64,000 nt of DNA, from NCBI GenBank assembly GCA_964242115.1, contig CAXSZX010000016.1, positions 1 through 64,000 on the forward strand. Reading direction: 5' to 3'. Below, one piece after another: positions 1 to 9,266 of this stretch (its first letter is position 1; each line of letters starts with the position of its first letter). Under the pieces are notes generated by a model, which saw only the letters and a list, made by a program, of their open reading frames with translations, did not search any database and had not been told where the DNA came from. Both the position numbers and the translations under genes were made by a program. This stretch comes from BOG-908 sp964242115 (GTDB taxonomy: Bacteria; Pseudomonadota; Alphaproteobacteria; Acetobacterales; Acetobacteraceae).

Positions 1-570
1 TTCCGCGCGCTGCGGCTGCAGAAGGGCGAGCGGCTGCTGGTGCGCGGCGGCACCACGTCGGTGGGCTTGGCCGCCGCCGTCATCGCAAATGCGCACGGGG
101 TGGAGGTGGCCGCCACGTCCCGCAATGCCGGGAGCGAGGCGAGCCTGCGCGCCAGCGGTGCCAGCCATTTCTTCCTGGATGACGGCGCGATCGCCGCCCG
201 CGTCCGCGCCGTGTGGGACGGCGGCGCGGACAAGGTGCTGGAGCTGATCGGCGCCACCACGCTGCAGGACTCGCTGCGCGCCGTGCGTGAACCGGGCCTT
301 GTCTGCATGACCGGCATGGTGGGCGACAAATGGAGCCTGCCCGATTTCAGCCCGATGGAGGCGATCCCGACCGGCGTGGGCCTGACCACCTATGACGGCG
401 GCGTGCGCGATTTCATGGCGATGCCGATGCAGCAACTGATCGACCAGACCGCCGCCGGCGCGCTGCACGTGACCGTAGGTCGCGTCTTCCACCTCGACGA
501 GATCGTCGAGGCGCACCGCACCATGGAAGAGAACCGAGCGCGCGGGAAGATCGTGGTCCTGACACGCTGA
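1..570 (+). CDS. Zinc-binding alcohol dehydrogenase/quinone oxidoreductase family, 3' part
   Basis: The reading frame is open from base 1, so the 5' end lies outside the window and only about 189 C-terminal residues are present. The visible part is the nucleotide-binding half of a medium-chain dehydrogenase/reductase. A glycine-rich stretch (RGGTTSVGLAAA) fits the start of the Rossmann fold that binds NAD(P)H, and the C-terminal HRTMEENRARGKIVV block is the usual end of quinone-oxidoreductase-like members. It is followed 20 bp downstream by a GST gene on the same strand, suggesting a small operon, possibly for electrophile or quinone handling (inference). The substrate cannot be read from the sequence. 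Confidence 0.85.
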   Translation, partial: FRALRLQKGERLLVRGGTTSVGLAAAVIANAHGVEVAATSRNAGSEASLRASGASHFFLDDGAIAARVRAVWDGGADKVLELIGATTLQDSLRAVREPGLVCMTGMVGDKWSLPDFSPMEAIPTGVGLTTYDGGVRDFMAMPMQQLIDQTAAGALHVTVGRVFHLDEIVEAHRTMEENRARGKIVVLTR

Positions 571-590
571 ACCTGAAGGAGAATGCTGCC

Positions 591-1223
591 GTGCTGAAAC
601 TGTATTACGCACCCGGTGCGTGCTCGCTGGCGCCGCATATCGTGTTGGAGTGGATTGGCGCGCCGTACGAGGCGATCAAGTCGGACGCCCACGACCCGGC
701 GTTCAAGACGATCAATCCCGCCGCCGCGGTGCCGGCGCTGGATTACGGCGGAGCGGCACCGCTCACCCAGTGTGCGGCGATCCTGGATTACCTGGCCCTG
801 CTGCACCCCGAGGCCGACCTCCTGGACAACCGCTCGCCCGAGCAGGCCGCGGCGCTGGCCAAATGGACCGCCTTCTTTACCGGCGACCTTCATCCGGCGT
901 TCTGGCCGGTGTTCATGCCTGCCCGCTACACCGTGTCCAGGGACGCCGCCGCGCTGGCGGACGTCAAGGCGGCGGGGCTGGCGCTGGTCCGCAGCAAGCT
1001 GGGCCTGCTCGACAGTCAGCTGGCCGGGCAAAGCTGGGTGGTTGGAGGCAAGCGCACCCTGGCGGATGCCTACGCAACGCCCATGCTGAATTGGGCAGCC
1101 GCCATGCTGCCAGACGCGCTTGGCGGCTTCCCTGCCTGCCAGGCACACCGCGGACGCATGCACGCCGACCCCGGCGTGCGCCGGGCCATGCAGGCTGAAG
1201 GCTTGGCCCCCATAGGACCCTGA
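591..1223 (+). CDS. Glutathione S-transferase family protein
   Basis: A 210-residue protein of normal GST length. The N-terminal thioredoxin-like domain starts with LYYAPGACSLAPHIVLEW, typical of bacterial beta/theta-type GSTs in which a Cys or Ser near residue 10 contacts glutathione. An all-helical C-terminal domain follows, ending near LNWAAAMLPDALGGFP. The GTG start at 591 is preceded by a GAAGGAG ribosome-binding site 9-10 bases upstream. It lies just after the dehydrogenase fragment on the same strand. GSTs conjugate glutathione to electrophiles or reduce hydroperoxides in the cytoplasm; the physiological substrate here is unknown. Confidence 0.88.
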   Translation: MLKLYYAPGACSLAPHIVLEWIGAPYEAIKSDAHDPAFKTINPAAAVPALDYGGAAPLTQCAAILDYLALLHPEADLLDNRSPEQAAALAKWTAFFTGDLHPAFWPVFMPARYTVSRDAAALADVKAAGLALVRSKLGLLDSQLAGQSWVVGGKRTLADAYATPMLNWAAAMLPDALGGFPACQAHRGRMHADPGVRRAMQAEGLAPIGP

Positions 1224-1637
1224 CACGGCGGAGCCGGCCGGCCGGCCGATCCTTTCAGGAACGACGTCTCGTCGCTTCCGCCGCGCGGGATCGATCAGGC
1301 CTGGTTGATGCCGAGGCCGCGGAAATGGCCGGCATCGAGCTGGCCGGAGCGATCTGCTGGTCTGGCGCCGGATGCAAGAAGGGTCCGCCGTGCTGTCGGC
1401 CGCCGAAATTGGCGCCTGGCGCCGCTCCTCCCCGCTCGGGACAAGAGCGAGGTTGTCTCATATCGAACATGTTGGTGAGTTTGGCTATAAACTTGCGCAG
1501 ATTTCACATTGACTACGCTCAGCAAGCTGGCCCGAATAATTTTTGCTGTCATTTCAAATGATTAGCCTAGTGGCACGGCTGATGCAGATAGGAGGACAGG
1601 CCGGAGACGGCCGATTTAGCGAGCGGAGTTTCCAGCC
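1224..1637. other. Intergenic stretch without a recognisable gene
   Basis: About 410 bases between the GST gene and a small ORF. Open frames on both strands have no family resemblance and no ribosome-binding site. I see no RNA gene here. Confidence 0.5.
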
Positions 1638-1841
1638 ATGACAACGATGAACTTCAACCAAGCCACCACCTACTTCGGCAACGTTCGTGCGCCGCGGACC
1701 TCCTTTGCAGCCCGTCTTGCAGCCTTGCAGGCGCGCCAGGAAGCGGCCATGGACGATACCAATATTGCCGGTGTCGCCGCTCGCGGCGCCTTGGCGCTGG
1801 TGCCGTTTCTTAGCTTGGCCGGGATGTTCGTGGCGCTCTGA
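1638..1841 (+). CDS. Small hypothetical protein with a hydrophobic C-terminus
   Basis: A 67-residue ORF beginning ATG at 1638, with a GCGGAG ribosome-binding-like sequence about 10 bases upstream and GC-rich third codon positions like its neighbours. The N-terminal two thirds are polar and rich in Ala, Gln and Arg. The last 20 residues (around ALALVPFLSLAGMFVAL) could form one membrane segment. I recognise no family. It is followed within 30 bp by a copy of the palindromic repeat, which in this window usually marks the 3' end of a real gene. Confidence 0.45.
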   Translation: MTTMNFNQATTYFGNVRAPRTSFAARLAALQARQEAAMDDTNIAGVAARGALALVPFLSLAGMFVAL

Positions 1842-1870
1842 TACCGCGCGCCGGGGGAGTGACCGTTGCC

Positions 1871-2036
1871 GAAGCAGGCAAAGCCTCCTTTTTTGTGAAA
1901 AGAAGCAAGAAATCTTGCTCCACGCATTTCAGCGCGGGTGCTCGTCCGGAAACACCCGGACACTGCAAATGCAGGGGAATAAGAGTTTTTGCTTCTTTCA
2001 AAAAAGAAGGCCTTCTTTGCTTCCTGCCACGGCGTC
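1871..2036. repeat. Palindromic intergenic repeat, copy 1
   Basis: Two AT-rich arms (around 1880-1910 and 1985-2030) flank a GC-rich core with an internal inverted repeat (CGGGTG...CACCCG around 1935-1960). The arms end in GCAGGCAAAG on the left and CTTTGCTTCCTGC on the right. The copy sits between the convergent 3' ends of the small ORF and the permease gene and is diverged from the consensus. Confidence 0.85.
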
Positions 2037-2078
2037 CCGCCGATTGGTACAGATCCAGCCCGGCTTCGGACACGGTGC

Positions 2079-3377
2079 CTACGATGTCTGCGGAACCGGC
2101 GACCGATGATTCAGCCCCCGCGAGAGCGCCGTCAGACCAGCCACTACTATCACTACGATGCCAGTAGCTGCGTGAAAGGCGGGCCGGCTCGCCATAAGCG
2201 CCAGGGCGGCCATGATTGCGACCAGGCCAGCCACGTCCGGCCAGGCGCGCGGCCCGGCCAGCAGCTTGCAATGCGCCATTAGAAAGAGGCTCCAGTTGAC
2301 CAGGCCCAGCATGGCCGCGCCGGCCATCAGTGGCAGCAGAAGCCGCCCCGGCGATGTGGCGCTCAGCAGCACGGCCAGCCCGACTGAAGCCGCGGTCAAC
2401 ACGGTGGCCAAGCCCGGGGCGCCTTGGGCGTTGCGGGTCATCAGCATTGCAGGAGCGCAACGCTCGGCTGCCAGGGCGCGAACCACGCGCGTGGCGCCAT
2501 AGAGGCAGGCGTTGCAGGACGAGATCATCACCCAGACCAGCAGGGCATCCATCACCGGCCCGGCGCCCGGCACTCCGGCGCGCGCGAGTACGAGGGCGAA
2601 CGGATTTGCCGCCGCTTCCCACGAGTGCGGCGGCAGCAAGGCAAGCAAGGCCGCGGTCACACTCACGTAGAGTACGGCCAAAGACAGGACGACCCGGACG
2701 ATCACACGCTTCAATGTGCGTTGGGCATGGGCCAGGTCCAACGCGGCAAGCCCGACCAGCTCGACGTTACCGAACGCGAACAGCGACAGCGGCAGCGCCG
2801 ATAGCCATCCAGAGACGCCGCGCGGTGCCCACACGGTGGGTGCTAGCAGAGCCGAAGAGGGGCCGCCCGACCGCAGGGCCGAGATGACGGCGAGCAGCAT
2901 CACCAGGCCTAGCACTGCGACCTTGCAGGCCGACAGCCCGGCCTCTACCGCGCCAAACAGGTCCACGCGCGAGCGGTTGAGTGCGGCGGTGAGCACAAGG
3001 CCAGTCAGGGCGGCGGCCCAGGGCGGAATTGGCACCCACGCCGACATCAGCGTGCCGGCGGCGGTCAGCTGGGCGGTGCAGGCCAGCACCGCAGCGCCCC
3101 AGTAGCCCCATCCTTGGACGAACGCCGTCCTGCGGCCAAGATGCGCCGCGGTGGTCGCCACGAAGGACACCCCGCCGCCCTGCGCCAGCGCCAACGACGC
3201 CAGGGCACGCGTGACCAGCCCGGCCAGCGACGCCGCCAATGCAAACAGGACCACCATGCCAGCCCCGGCGTTCCGCAATCCTTCGCCGATGCCCAGGAAG
3301 ATGCCCGCGCCAAGCACGCCACCCACCACCAGCAGCGCCGCCTGCGCCTCTCCAATCTGGAACCGCGCGGGCTTCAA
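2079..3377 (-). CDS. APC superfamily amino-acid permease
   Basis: A 432-residue, strongly hydrophobic protein with about 12 predicted membrane segments. The first helix carries GGVLGAGIFLGIGEGL, matching the unwound TM1 substrate-binding motif (G-x-G-I-F) of amino acid-polyamine-organocation transporters. The length fits short APC permeases of the AroP/YhdG kind. It should act in the inner membrane as a secondary transporter for amino acids or related amines; the substrate cannot be deduced. The start ATG at 3377 gives MKPARFQIGEAQAALLVV, with helix 1 beginning soon after. Its 3' end faces repeat copy 1. Confidence 0.85.
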   Translation of the reverse strand: MKPARFQIGEAQAALLVVGGVLGAGIFLGIGEGLRNAGAGMVVLFALAASLAGLVTRALASLALAQGGGVSFVATTAAHLGRRTAFVQGWGYWGAAVLACTAQLTAAGTLMSAWVPIPPWAAALTGLVLTAALNRSRVDLFGAVEAGLSACKVAVLGLVMLLAVISALRSGGPSSALLAPTVWAPRGVSGWLSALPLSLFAFGNVELVGLAALDLAHAQRTLKRVIVRVVLSLAVLYVSVTAALLALLPPHSWEAAANPFALVLARAGVPGAGPVMDALLVWVMISSCNACLYGATRVVRALAAERCAPAMLMTRNAQGAPGLATVLTAASVGLAVLLSATSPGRLLLPLMAGAAMLGLVNWSLFLMAHCKLLAGPRAWPDVAGLVAIMAALALMASRPAFHAATGIVVIVVAGLTALSRGLNHRSPVPQTS

Positions 3378-3467
3378 GCGGACCTCCGACCAAAGCGTCC
3401 TTGTGCGGCTTCCTTGTGGGCGCGCACGCCACGCGCCCGGCTGGCCTGGAGCAGGCAGCTGGATGCA

Positions 3468-3955
3468 TCAAGATTCCCGGAAGAGCTCGTCCGCGCGGTC
3501 GACATGAGGCCGAAAAAGCTGGGCCGGCCAGTTGCTGTCAATGTCGGAGACGTGCTCAGGGCACTTCCAGCGTCCGCCGCGCTTTTCGATACGGTCGGTG
3601 TAGATGCCTGTCGAGACGACCCCTGGCCCTCGGCGGGCCAGTTCACCACTCAGCGCCAGGTTGCCGTCGCTCGGTCGCCGCTGCCCAGGATGGAGAACGG
3701 GCCCATCGCGTGACTCCACTTGGCGATGGGGAAGACGATGTGCGCATAATCGTACATGCGTTTCAGCTCGTCATGTCCGCTGAAGGTCACGCGCCCGAGG
3801 TCATTCACCGTCATGCCTTCCTCGGGCCAATAAAGGTCCACGTATTTCAGGGCGGAATGGCGGCTTGCGTCGTTGTCGGTCGACTGCTGGTGCAGGTTCA
3901 TCTGTTCGAAGATCTCAAACTTGTCCGAAGTGGACAAGGCAGCATCATCGGCCAT
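3468..3955 (-). pseudogene. SnoaL-like (NTF2 fold) gene broken by a frameshift
   Basis: The N-terminal part is read from 3955 and stops near 3650 after GSGDRATATWR. The same protein continues in another frame (LALSGELARRGPGVVSTGIY) to 3468. Restoring one missing base near 3650 joins them into a protein of about 160 residues. The sequence resembles SnoaL-like polyketide-cyclase or ketosteroid-isomerase-fold proteins (MYDYAHIVFPIAKWSHAMGPF, then a YTDRIEKRGGRWK strand). A second member of this fold is intact at 4440-4901. Either a genuine pseudogene or a sequencing error would give this picture. Confidence 0.7.
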
Positions 3956-4193
3956 AGTTTTGATTCTGGACTTTCGCGGTTCGCCGATGTGGCGGCCAGC
4001 AACTGCGGCACCCTATTGCAGCAGGACGGGCATAACCGTCCGCGATCATGGACACTGTCTTCGCCGTGCGCTGCCGCAGCAAAAGGCCGGAGCGACGTGA
4101 GGAGTGTCGTCCGCGAGATGCCTTGGCGCTGTCTCGCAACGGAGGGCAAAAGTCTGCAGGCCCGCTGGTGACGTTGGACAAAGCCTCACTCCG

Positions 4194-4418
4194 CTAGGTC
4201 TGCGCCGGGTGACCGAGTACGCCTTGCAGGCCGTCCAACTCTGCCCTTGGCCACCCGGCCAAATCTGCGGCCGCCTCGTATGTCGACTGCAGGAACTCCA
4301 GCAATGCCGCATCGGGATCCGGGCTGGATACCACCACGTGATTGGGCAGGATGAATTCGCCAAAGCCGGCGTCGAACCGCGCTGAAACGGGAGCCACGCT
4401 GGCCATCAGCCGCGCCAC
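4194..4418 (-). pseudogene. C-terminal remnant of a DUF5996 protein
   Basis: About 74 codons containing FDAGFGEFILPNHVV and DPDAALLEFLQSTYEAAADL, which I recognise as the conserved C-terminal end of DUF5996 proteins. Full-length members have about 300 residues. Here the 5' part is absent, because the 3' end of the next gene begins only about 20 bp upstream (4440). The fragment is therefore a truncated gene, although an in-frame ATG at 4418 would still allow a short product. Confidence 0.6.
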
Positions 4419-4439
4419 CGTCCGCCGGCGTCCTCGCGA

Positions 4440-4901
4440 TCAGACACGTATTTCTCCGCCATCCGGGTTGCTGCGTATCGTCCACTCCCCGCCGCTCCTG
4501 AAGGAGTTGGTGGTGGCGAAGGTGTCCTCCATGAATTGCATGTAGTGGATCAGGCCGTCCACCACCTCGATATAGACGCAGAACGGGGATACGACCTGCT
4601 TCTGCATGACGGTGGAACGATAGGTCATGCGACCGAACAAGGCAGCGTAGCGATCATCGCCGAACAAGGCGATTTCCTCGAGGGAGCGTTCGTCCCAATA
4701 GCGGGCGACATCTATGAACGTCTGCACAATGCCTTCGCGCGCGTTGGAAGTCCCCGCCCATGGCATCACACGCTTCAGCTCAGGGTCGTCGAAGTTGAGC
4801 GAGACGTAGGTGGCCTCGGCCGCGACGAGGGACGCAACATGCGTCTTGTTCGTAGGGTCCGACAGCATTGCACGGAGCATGTCTTTCGGCGGCTGCGACA
4901 T
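4440..4901 (-). CDS. SnoaL-like/NTF2-family protein
   Basis: A 153-residue protein with the length and pattern of SnoaL-like domains. A helical N-terminus is followed by beta strands containing NFDDPELKRVMPWAG, an aromatic-rich pocket (ARYWDERSLEEIALFGDD) and a C-terminal strand MQFMEDTFATTNSF that is common in family members annotated as ketosteroid-isomerase related. The fold usually forms a small cytoplasmic alpha+beta barrel that binds hydrophobic substrates; no catalytic role can be assigned. It lies next to a frameshifted homologue (3468-3955). Confidence 0.8.
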   Translation of the reverse strand: MSQPPKDMLRAMLSDPTNKTHVASLVAAEATYVSLNFDDPELKRVMPWAGTSNAREGIVQTFIDVARYWDERSLEEIALFGDDRYAALFGRMTYRSTVMQKQVVSPFCVYIEVVDGLIHYMQFMEDTFATTNSFRSGGEWTIRSNPDGGEIRV

Positions 4902-5289
4902 CAGAACGTTCCAATCAAGGCGGTGTTATAGATCGAGGTTTATACGCGAACCTGCCAGGCGCTTAAGTAGGTCAAACTGCAAAGCCGTTTTCCAGATTAC
5001 AGCGCACTAAAGATGAGCTTGCTCGAACGTTCGCTCCGAAGGCGGTGATGCCAGGCTACGCTGCGTCGTAACGCCGGACGCCGAAGTCCCGATTTGCGGA
5101 CGGTCGTTCCGATCTCGCGGACTTGGCGCAGTTCCGCATTGTCTTCACGTTCTGGGCCACACGGCGCGGCCGGCTTTCCGGTGACACGGTGCGCGATGCA
5201 GGCTTGGGTGCGGCTCGTCCTGGTGGTCACGGACGGCCGGCCTGCGCGCTTGCGGAACGTGATGCGGAACCGCTGATGAAGGAACGCCC
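4902..5289. other. Intergenic stretch, probably promoter space between divergent genes
   Basis: About 390 bases between the 5' ends of the SnoaL-like gene (minus strand) and the MBL-fold gene (plus strand). I see no supported gene. The spacing suits two divergent promoters, but I cannot pick reliable -35/-10 boxes. Confidence 0.5.
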
Positions 5290-6315
5290 ATGTTGAAACC
5301 AGGTTTGCTCGTCATCGCCGCCGCGGCTGCCGCGTCCGGCAGCGTGTGGGCCCAGTCAGCCGGCAAGCTCCCCGCCGTCCAGCCGCTTCTGCCGCAGGTT
5401 CAGGCCCGCGCCTACCAGATCGATCCGGCTAAGGGATATGTCGTGAAAGCGCTCAAGCCTGGCGTTTTCATGATCACCGATGGCGGATACCAGGCGATGT
5501 TCGTGCCAACCGGGCAGGGCGTCGTGCTGTTCGACGCGCCGCCCTCTTTCGCCCGCCACATAGTGCAGGCCGTAGGCGAGGTCACGCACGAACCGATTAC
5601 CACGCTGGTCTATTCCCACGAGCATGTGGATCACATTGGCGGGGCGGGGCTGATCCTGCAGCAGCTGCCCGGCCTGCAGATCGTGGCCGAGGCTGGCACG
5701 AATGAATTCTTGCAGGCGATGCACGATCCAGACAGGCCGCTTCCGACACAAGTGTTCCACGAACACGAAAACCTGACGATCGGGTCGATGGCCGCACAGC
5801 TGCAGGTGGGCCACTGGCACACGCCGAGCGGTGATCTCTTCATCTATCTTCCGTCCGCCAAGGTGCTGATGGCGGTAGATGCGTTCTCGGCAGGGTCGGT
5901 GCCGTTCATGGGCTTGGACCTGACCCAGAACATGGACGAGTATAGGAAGGTGTTCGGCCAGATCCTGGCGAAGGACTGGGACGTGATGGTGGCAGGCCAC
6001 CATAACAATCCTGCAACGCGCCAGGACGTGGAAGTGGCCAGAGCCTATGTCGACGACGTGATCGCCACGGCCGGCCGTATCCAGCGCGCCGGCGACCCGG
6101 CCCTAGTCGCCGATGCGGTGCGTACCTACGGACGGGAAAACACGTATGCGACGGCACGAATTCTCATCGATCACGAGGTGGACGACTGCGCGCGCGAGCT
6201 GGTGCGCCGGTGGAGCACGCGGCTCGATGACGTCGATGTCTGGGCGCCAAGCCATTGCCGGACGGCGCTCGTCTACACGGAGTGGGATGTCGGACCGCAT
6301 GGTCGTCCGTTTTAA
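5290..6315 (+). CDS. Exported MBL-fold metallo-hydrolase
   Basis: A 341-residue protein with an N-terminal signal peptide (hydrophobic stretch 5-20, likely cleavage after VWAQ). The metallo-beta-lactamase zinc motif HxHxDH is present as SHEHVDHIGG at about 109-118. Further likely ligands are the GHWHTPSGD segment (174-182), Asp197 and GHHNN (236-240). Such enzymes hydrolyse esters, lactones or thioesters with a dinuclear zinc site; this one should act in the periplasm. An AAGGA ribosome-binding site lies about 7 bases before the ATG. It is not PqqB, which lacks a signal peptide and has a different N-terminus. Its 3' end abuts repeat copy 2. Confidence 0.85.
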   Translation: MLKPGLLVIAAAAAASGSVWAQSAGKLPAVQPLLPQVQARAYQIDPAKGYVVKALKPGVFMITDGGYQAMFVPTGQGVVLFDAPPSFARHIVQAVGEVTHEPITTLVYSHEHVDHIGGAGLILQQLPGLQIVAEAGTNEFLQAMHDPDRPLPTQVFHEHENLTIGSMAAQLQVGHWHTPSGDLFIYLPSAKVLMAVDAFSAGSVPFMGLDLTQNMDEYRKVFGQILAKDWDVMVAGHHNNPATRQDVEVARAYVDDVIATAGRIQRAGDPALVADAVRTYGRENTYATARILIDHEVDDCARELVRRWSTRLDDVDVWAPSHCRTALVYTEWDVGPHGRPF

Positions 6316-6370
6316 GCTGCCCCGCTCGCGATGGGTGAGGGGCTTGCGGCGCATTCGGTGAAGAGAGGAA

Positions 6371-6499
6371 GAAAGCAGTTCTTTTTTTAAAAAAAAAGAG
6401 CCAAGAAACTTCTGCTCCGCTGTCGCCGACTTATCCGGCGAGTCCGCGACAGAGGAGCAAAGCCTCCTTTTCTTCAGAAAAGAAGGCTTTGCTCCTCTT
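6371..6499. repeat. Palindromic intergenic repeat, copy 2
   Basis: Left arm AAAGCAGTTCTTTTTTT followed by its own complement, a core stem (GCTGTCGC...GCGACAG) and a right arm ending in AAGGCTTTGCTCCTC. It lies between the convergent 3' ends of the MBL-fold and amidohydrolase genes. Confidence 0.92.
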
Positions 6500-6522
6500 G
6501 TAAAGCCATCTGCAAAGCCGCG

Positions 6523-7557
6523 CTAAGAGGCAAACCCGGCAACACTCGATGCGCCCACCGACGGCAGCTTGAGGTTGAATAGGCGATTTGCGTTATCCCG
6601 GCCGATCTGCATCTTCAGCTTCTCGTCGAAGCGCATGTCGTCGAACCAGCGGCAACCTGCGTCCATCTGCTCGTAAGGATAGTCAACGGAGAACAGCACG
6701 CGATCAGCACCTATCTGGTCGACAGCCTCCAGAAACGGCTTGGTGTGAAAGTGCCCGCTGGTGGTGACAAAGAAATTGTTGGCGAAATAGTAGCTGGGCC
6801 GGCGCTTGGCCTTGGACCCTTTCGCGCCTTCGCGCTGCATGTCCAGACGGTGCTGCAGCCTCGGCAACATGTAAGGCAGGCCTTCACCGAGATGCCCGAG
6901 GATGACCTGCAACGTGGGATGGCGATCGAACAAGCCGCTTAGCATAAGGCGGATGGCGTGACTCGACGTCTCGTAGGCAAACGCCCAGGCCGAGCCGACC
7001 AACTCAGGATAACCCTTGATGGAGCGGGTCTGACTTGGCAGCGGTTCGCGCGGGTGCAGGTAGACCGGCGCGGACAGGCGGGCCGCTTCCGCCCAGAAAT
7101 CCTCCAGCGGTGCTTCGTCGAGGTATTGCACATCTTCGTCAGGCCCGACATTCGTGTAGCCGTTTATCAAAGCCCCCGCGAAACCGAGTTGTCCGACAGT
7201 GCGGTTCAACTCGTCTGCGGCAGCCTTGGGGTCCTGCAGCGGAACGGCCGCGAAGGCGGACAGGCGGCCTGGATGGGCAGAGATCAAGTCTCGTGCATGA
7301 TCGTTGGAGGCATGCGCCAGGTCTATTGCCTGCCTTGGATCAAGAACGGACTGCACGCCGGGGGAGGTGAGCGACATGATGCACAATTCGATGCCACAGC
7401 GGTCCATCTCGGCCACGCACAGGGTCGGATCCGTCAGGCGGCGCTCGACATCCTGCGCATAATCCTTCCCGTTGCGTTGCTCTTCACCTTTTGCGTCCCA
7501 GAACTTGTTGTTGAGCTCGGTCGAGTAGTGCTCCTCGAGAGCGATTTTGCCTTCCAT
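6523..7557 (-). CDS. Amidohydrolase-family decarboxylase, gamma-resorcylate decarboxylase-like
   Basis: A 344-residue metal-dependent enzyme of the amidohydrolase-2 group. With the start at 7557 the protein opens MEGKIALEEHY, which places Glu8 and His10 exactly where gamma-resorcylate decarboxylases bind zinc. Other ligand candidates are His168 (VYLHPREP), His222 (GHLGEG) and Asp292 (FSVDYPYE). This pattern is known for non-oxidative aromatic acid decarboxylases rather than amide hydrolases. I prefer 7557 over the upstream ATG at 7629 because AGGAG lies 6 bases before it. The native substrate is uncertain; a hydroxybenzoate-type acid is the best guess. Confidence 0.85.
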   Translation of the reverse strand: MEGKIALEEHYSTELNNKFWDAKGEEQRNGKDYAQDVERRLTDPTLCVAEMDRCGIELCIMSLTSPGVQSVLDPRQAIDLAHASNDHARDLISAHPGRLSAFAAVPLQDPKAAADELNRTVGQLGFAGALINGYTNVGPDEDVQYLDEAPLEDFWAEAARLSAPVYLHPREPLPSQTRSIKGYPELVGSAWAFAYETSSHAIRLMLSGLFDRHPTLQVILGHLGEGLPYMLPRLQHRLDMQREGAKGSKAKRRPSYYFANNFFVTTSGHFHTKPFLEAVDQIGADRVLFSVDYPYEQMDAGCRWFDDMRFDEKLKMQIGRDNANRLFNLKLPSVGASSVAGFAS

Positions 7558-7772
7558 GATCGTCTCCTGCTTTGGACACGGAAAGCTAGGCTGGTACGTG
7601 CCCGCCGGCACGTCAAAGCGGTGGAACAAACCATCCGTGGTTGCGGCTGGGATTCGTCTGGTTCGAGTCCTTCATCGTGGTTGTCCGCACATTTGGAAGC
7701 GCTGTTTCGGAGGCGCCGGGCCGGATTGGCACGAGACTTATCCTCGTCGGTGACACAGGCGGCTGCTCCGGA

Positions 7773-9121
7773 TCAGTGTCCTGCGGACAGACCAAGCAGG
7801 TGTTGCAGATCGACGACGAGCGATGCGCCAATCACGACCTCTCCTTTCGGCACGTGCGGTGTCTTCGGGTAGAAGAACGTGTCGACGTGGTATGCCTTCC
7901 AGCAAAGGCAGAAGCCGGACGTAGTGCAAGATTCCAATCGAGCCGTTGATCTCCAGCCGTGCTTCCTCCGGAGGTCCGCGCACGGACGGGCCGCCGGCAT
8001 CGACCCTCTGGCTCTTTTCGAAATCCAGCTGAACGCTGCCGACTCTGACGTAGCTAGCCTTGAACCCGACATGGTCGGTGGGCGAAAGCGGACCGAAACC
8101 CCAGAAGTTTGCGCCGCCTTCCGCAAAGTACAGGTAAGGCGACCAAGGGTTGGGTGCGGCCGAGAACGTGGCGTAGGCATCTATGCGGCGCTGCGGCTTG
8201 ACATCGCCCGCATCACCCTGACGCCAGACCACTTGGTCGCCCTTTATGATGAAGCCGGCGCCATTGCTTGCCGGCAGATTGGGGTTGAGCGGATTGGGCT
8301 GCCGTGACGTATCGTAGAAGCCCACGATGTTGAAGTCGCTCGGATACGCCGCCGTATTTAAGCTGCCGTGAAAGCCCAACTCTGCCAGCGCAAGCGCTCC
8401 GGTCGCCTTGCTGACGCCGAACTGGTATCCGTTCGTCGCGGTGTCGCTGAAATCGTCCTCTCCCAGGCCGAACTGGACGAAAGCCCCGTTCGAAAATCGT
8501 ATTCCGCGCGACCTGCCCAGCTAGCGAAGGAGGGTGGCAGAAGACTGGCGCCGAACTGTGCGACGGGGTTGACGCAGGTCAGGAAGCCGCCGCAGTTCGG
8601 GACATCGAACGTGGTGGTCAGGCTGATACGCCCGGCTTCCAATTGCAGCCGCCCACCCATCAGATCCTGCTCTATGCTCAGCCGCGACAATAGGTTCGAC
8701 CGGTTGTAGTTGAAGATAGGTGTGCCCGCAAAGTAGCTTCTTCTTGCGCAGGATAGTTCGACGTGGCTGAGCCGAGATCTGAGCGAAGCGGCAGGAAGGT
8801 CTCGAGGAAATGCAGCTTCGTGCCGGACAGGCCTGCAAGCCTGCCAAGATCGAGGTCGGCGCCGAGGGACAGGAACCCCACATTGGCTGTCGCACCACTC
8901 TGCACGCCCCCTGACAGGGCGGATTCAACCACGCTCGCATCAGACTCGTCGAAGCTCAGCCCGCAATCGTTAGCGAGTGTGTCGGCCAGGTTTACTTCTA
9001 CTGCATCATGCGCCGCCCTGGCCGGCCCCGAAAGAGCGAGGCTCTGCGCCGCCGCCGGCGACAACAGGCAATGCAACGCGAGACCGAGCGTAACGGCGTA
9101 TGCTCAGGCTACATAGTTCAT
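7773..9121 (-). pseudogene. OprB-type carbohydrate porin, multiply disrupted
   Basis: The translated pieces line up as a porin of about 440 residues. They comprise a signal peptide ending SPAAAQ, GVQSGATANVGFLSLGADLD, the segment FDVPNCGGFLTCVNP, strand-rich middle parts and a C-terminal strand VVIGASLVVDLQHLLGL. No single frame covers it. From the ATG at 9121 an in-frame TGA occurs at 9104-9106. Frame changes follow near 8735 (into YFAGTPIFNYNRSNLL), near 8485 (into GAFVQFGLGEDDF) and near 7920 (into KAYHVDTFFYPKT). OprB-like porins are 16-strand outer-membrane barrels for sugar uptake. With at least four lesions the gene is dead, unless the assembly is poor here. Confidence 0.78.
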
Positions 9122-9266
9122 GCCTACAGGACTTTCAAAACGTCCTCGCATGAGGTAAGTCTTTCCACTACACGCAACCGGCGAACGGGACGGATGCGCT
9201 GTGATCCTAAGGAACGTGCGGCCGCAACTGGCCAAGCAGGTTAACGGGCTGGCCAGCACTCGCTGC

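Noticed and set aside
390..1226. Long minus-strand frame opposite the GST gene
   Set aside because: It is antisense to two clear genes and its translation is a His/Arg/Gly-rich shadow of GC-rich coding DNA.
5290..6315. MBL-fold protein as the missing PqqB
   Set aside because: It has a signal peptide, lacks the PqqB N-terminal pattern and lies 18 kb from the cluster in another gene context.
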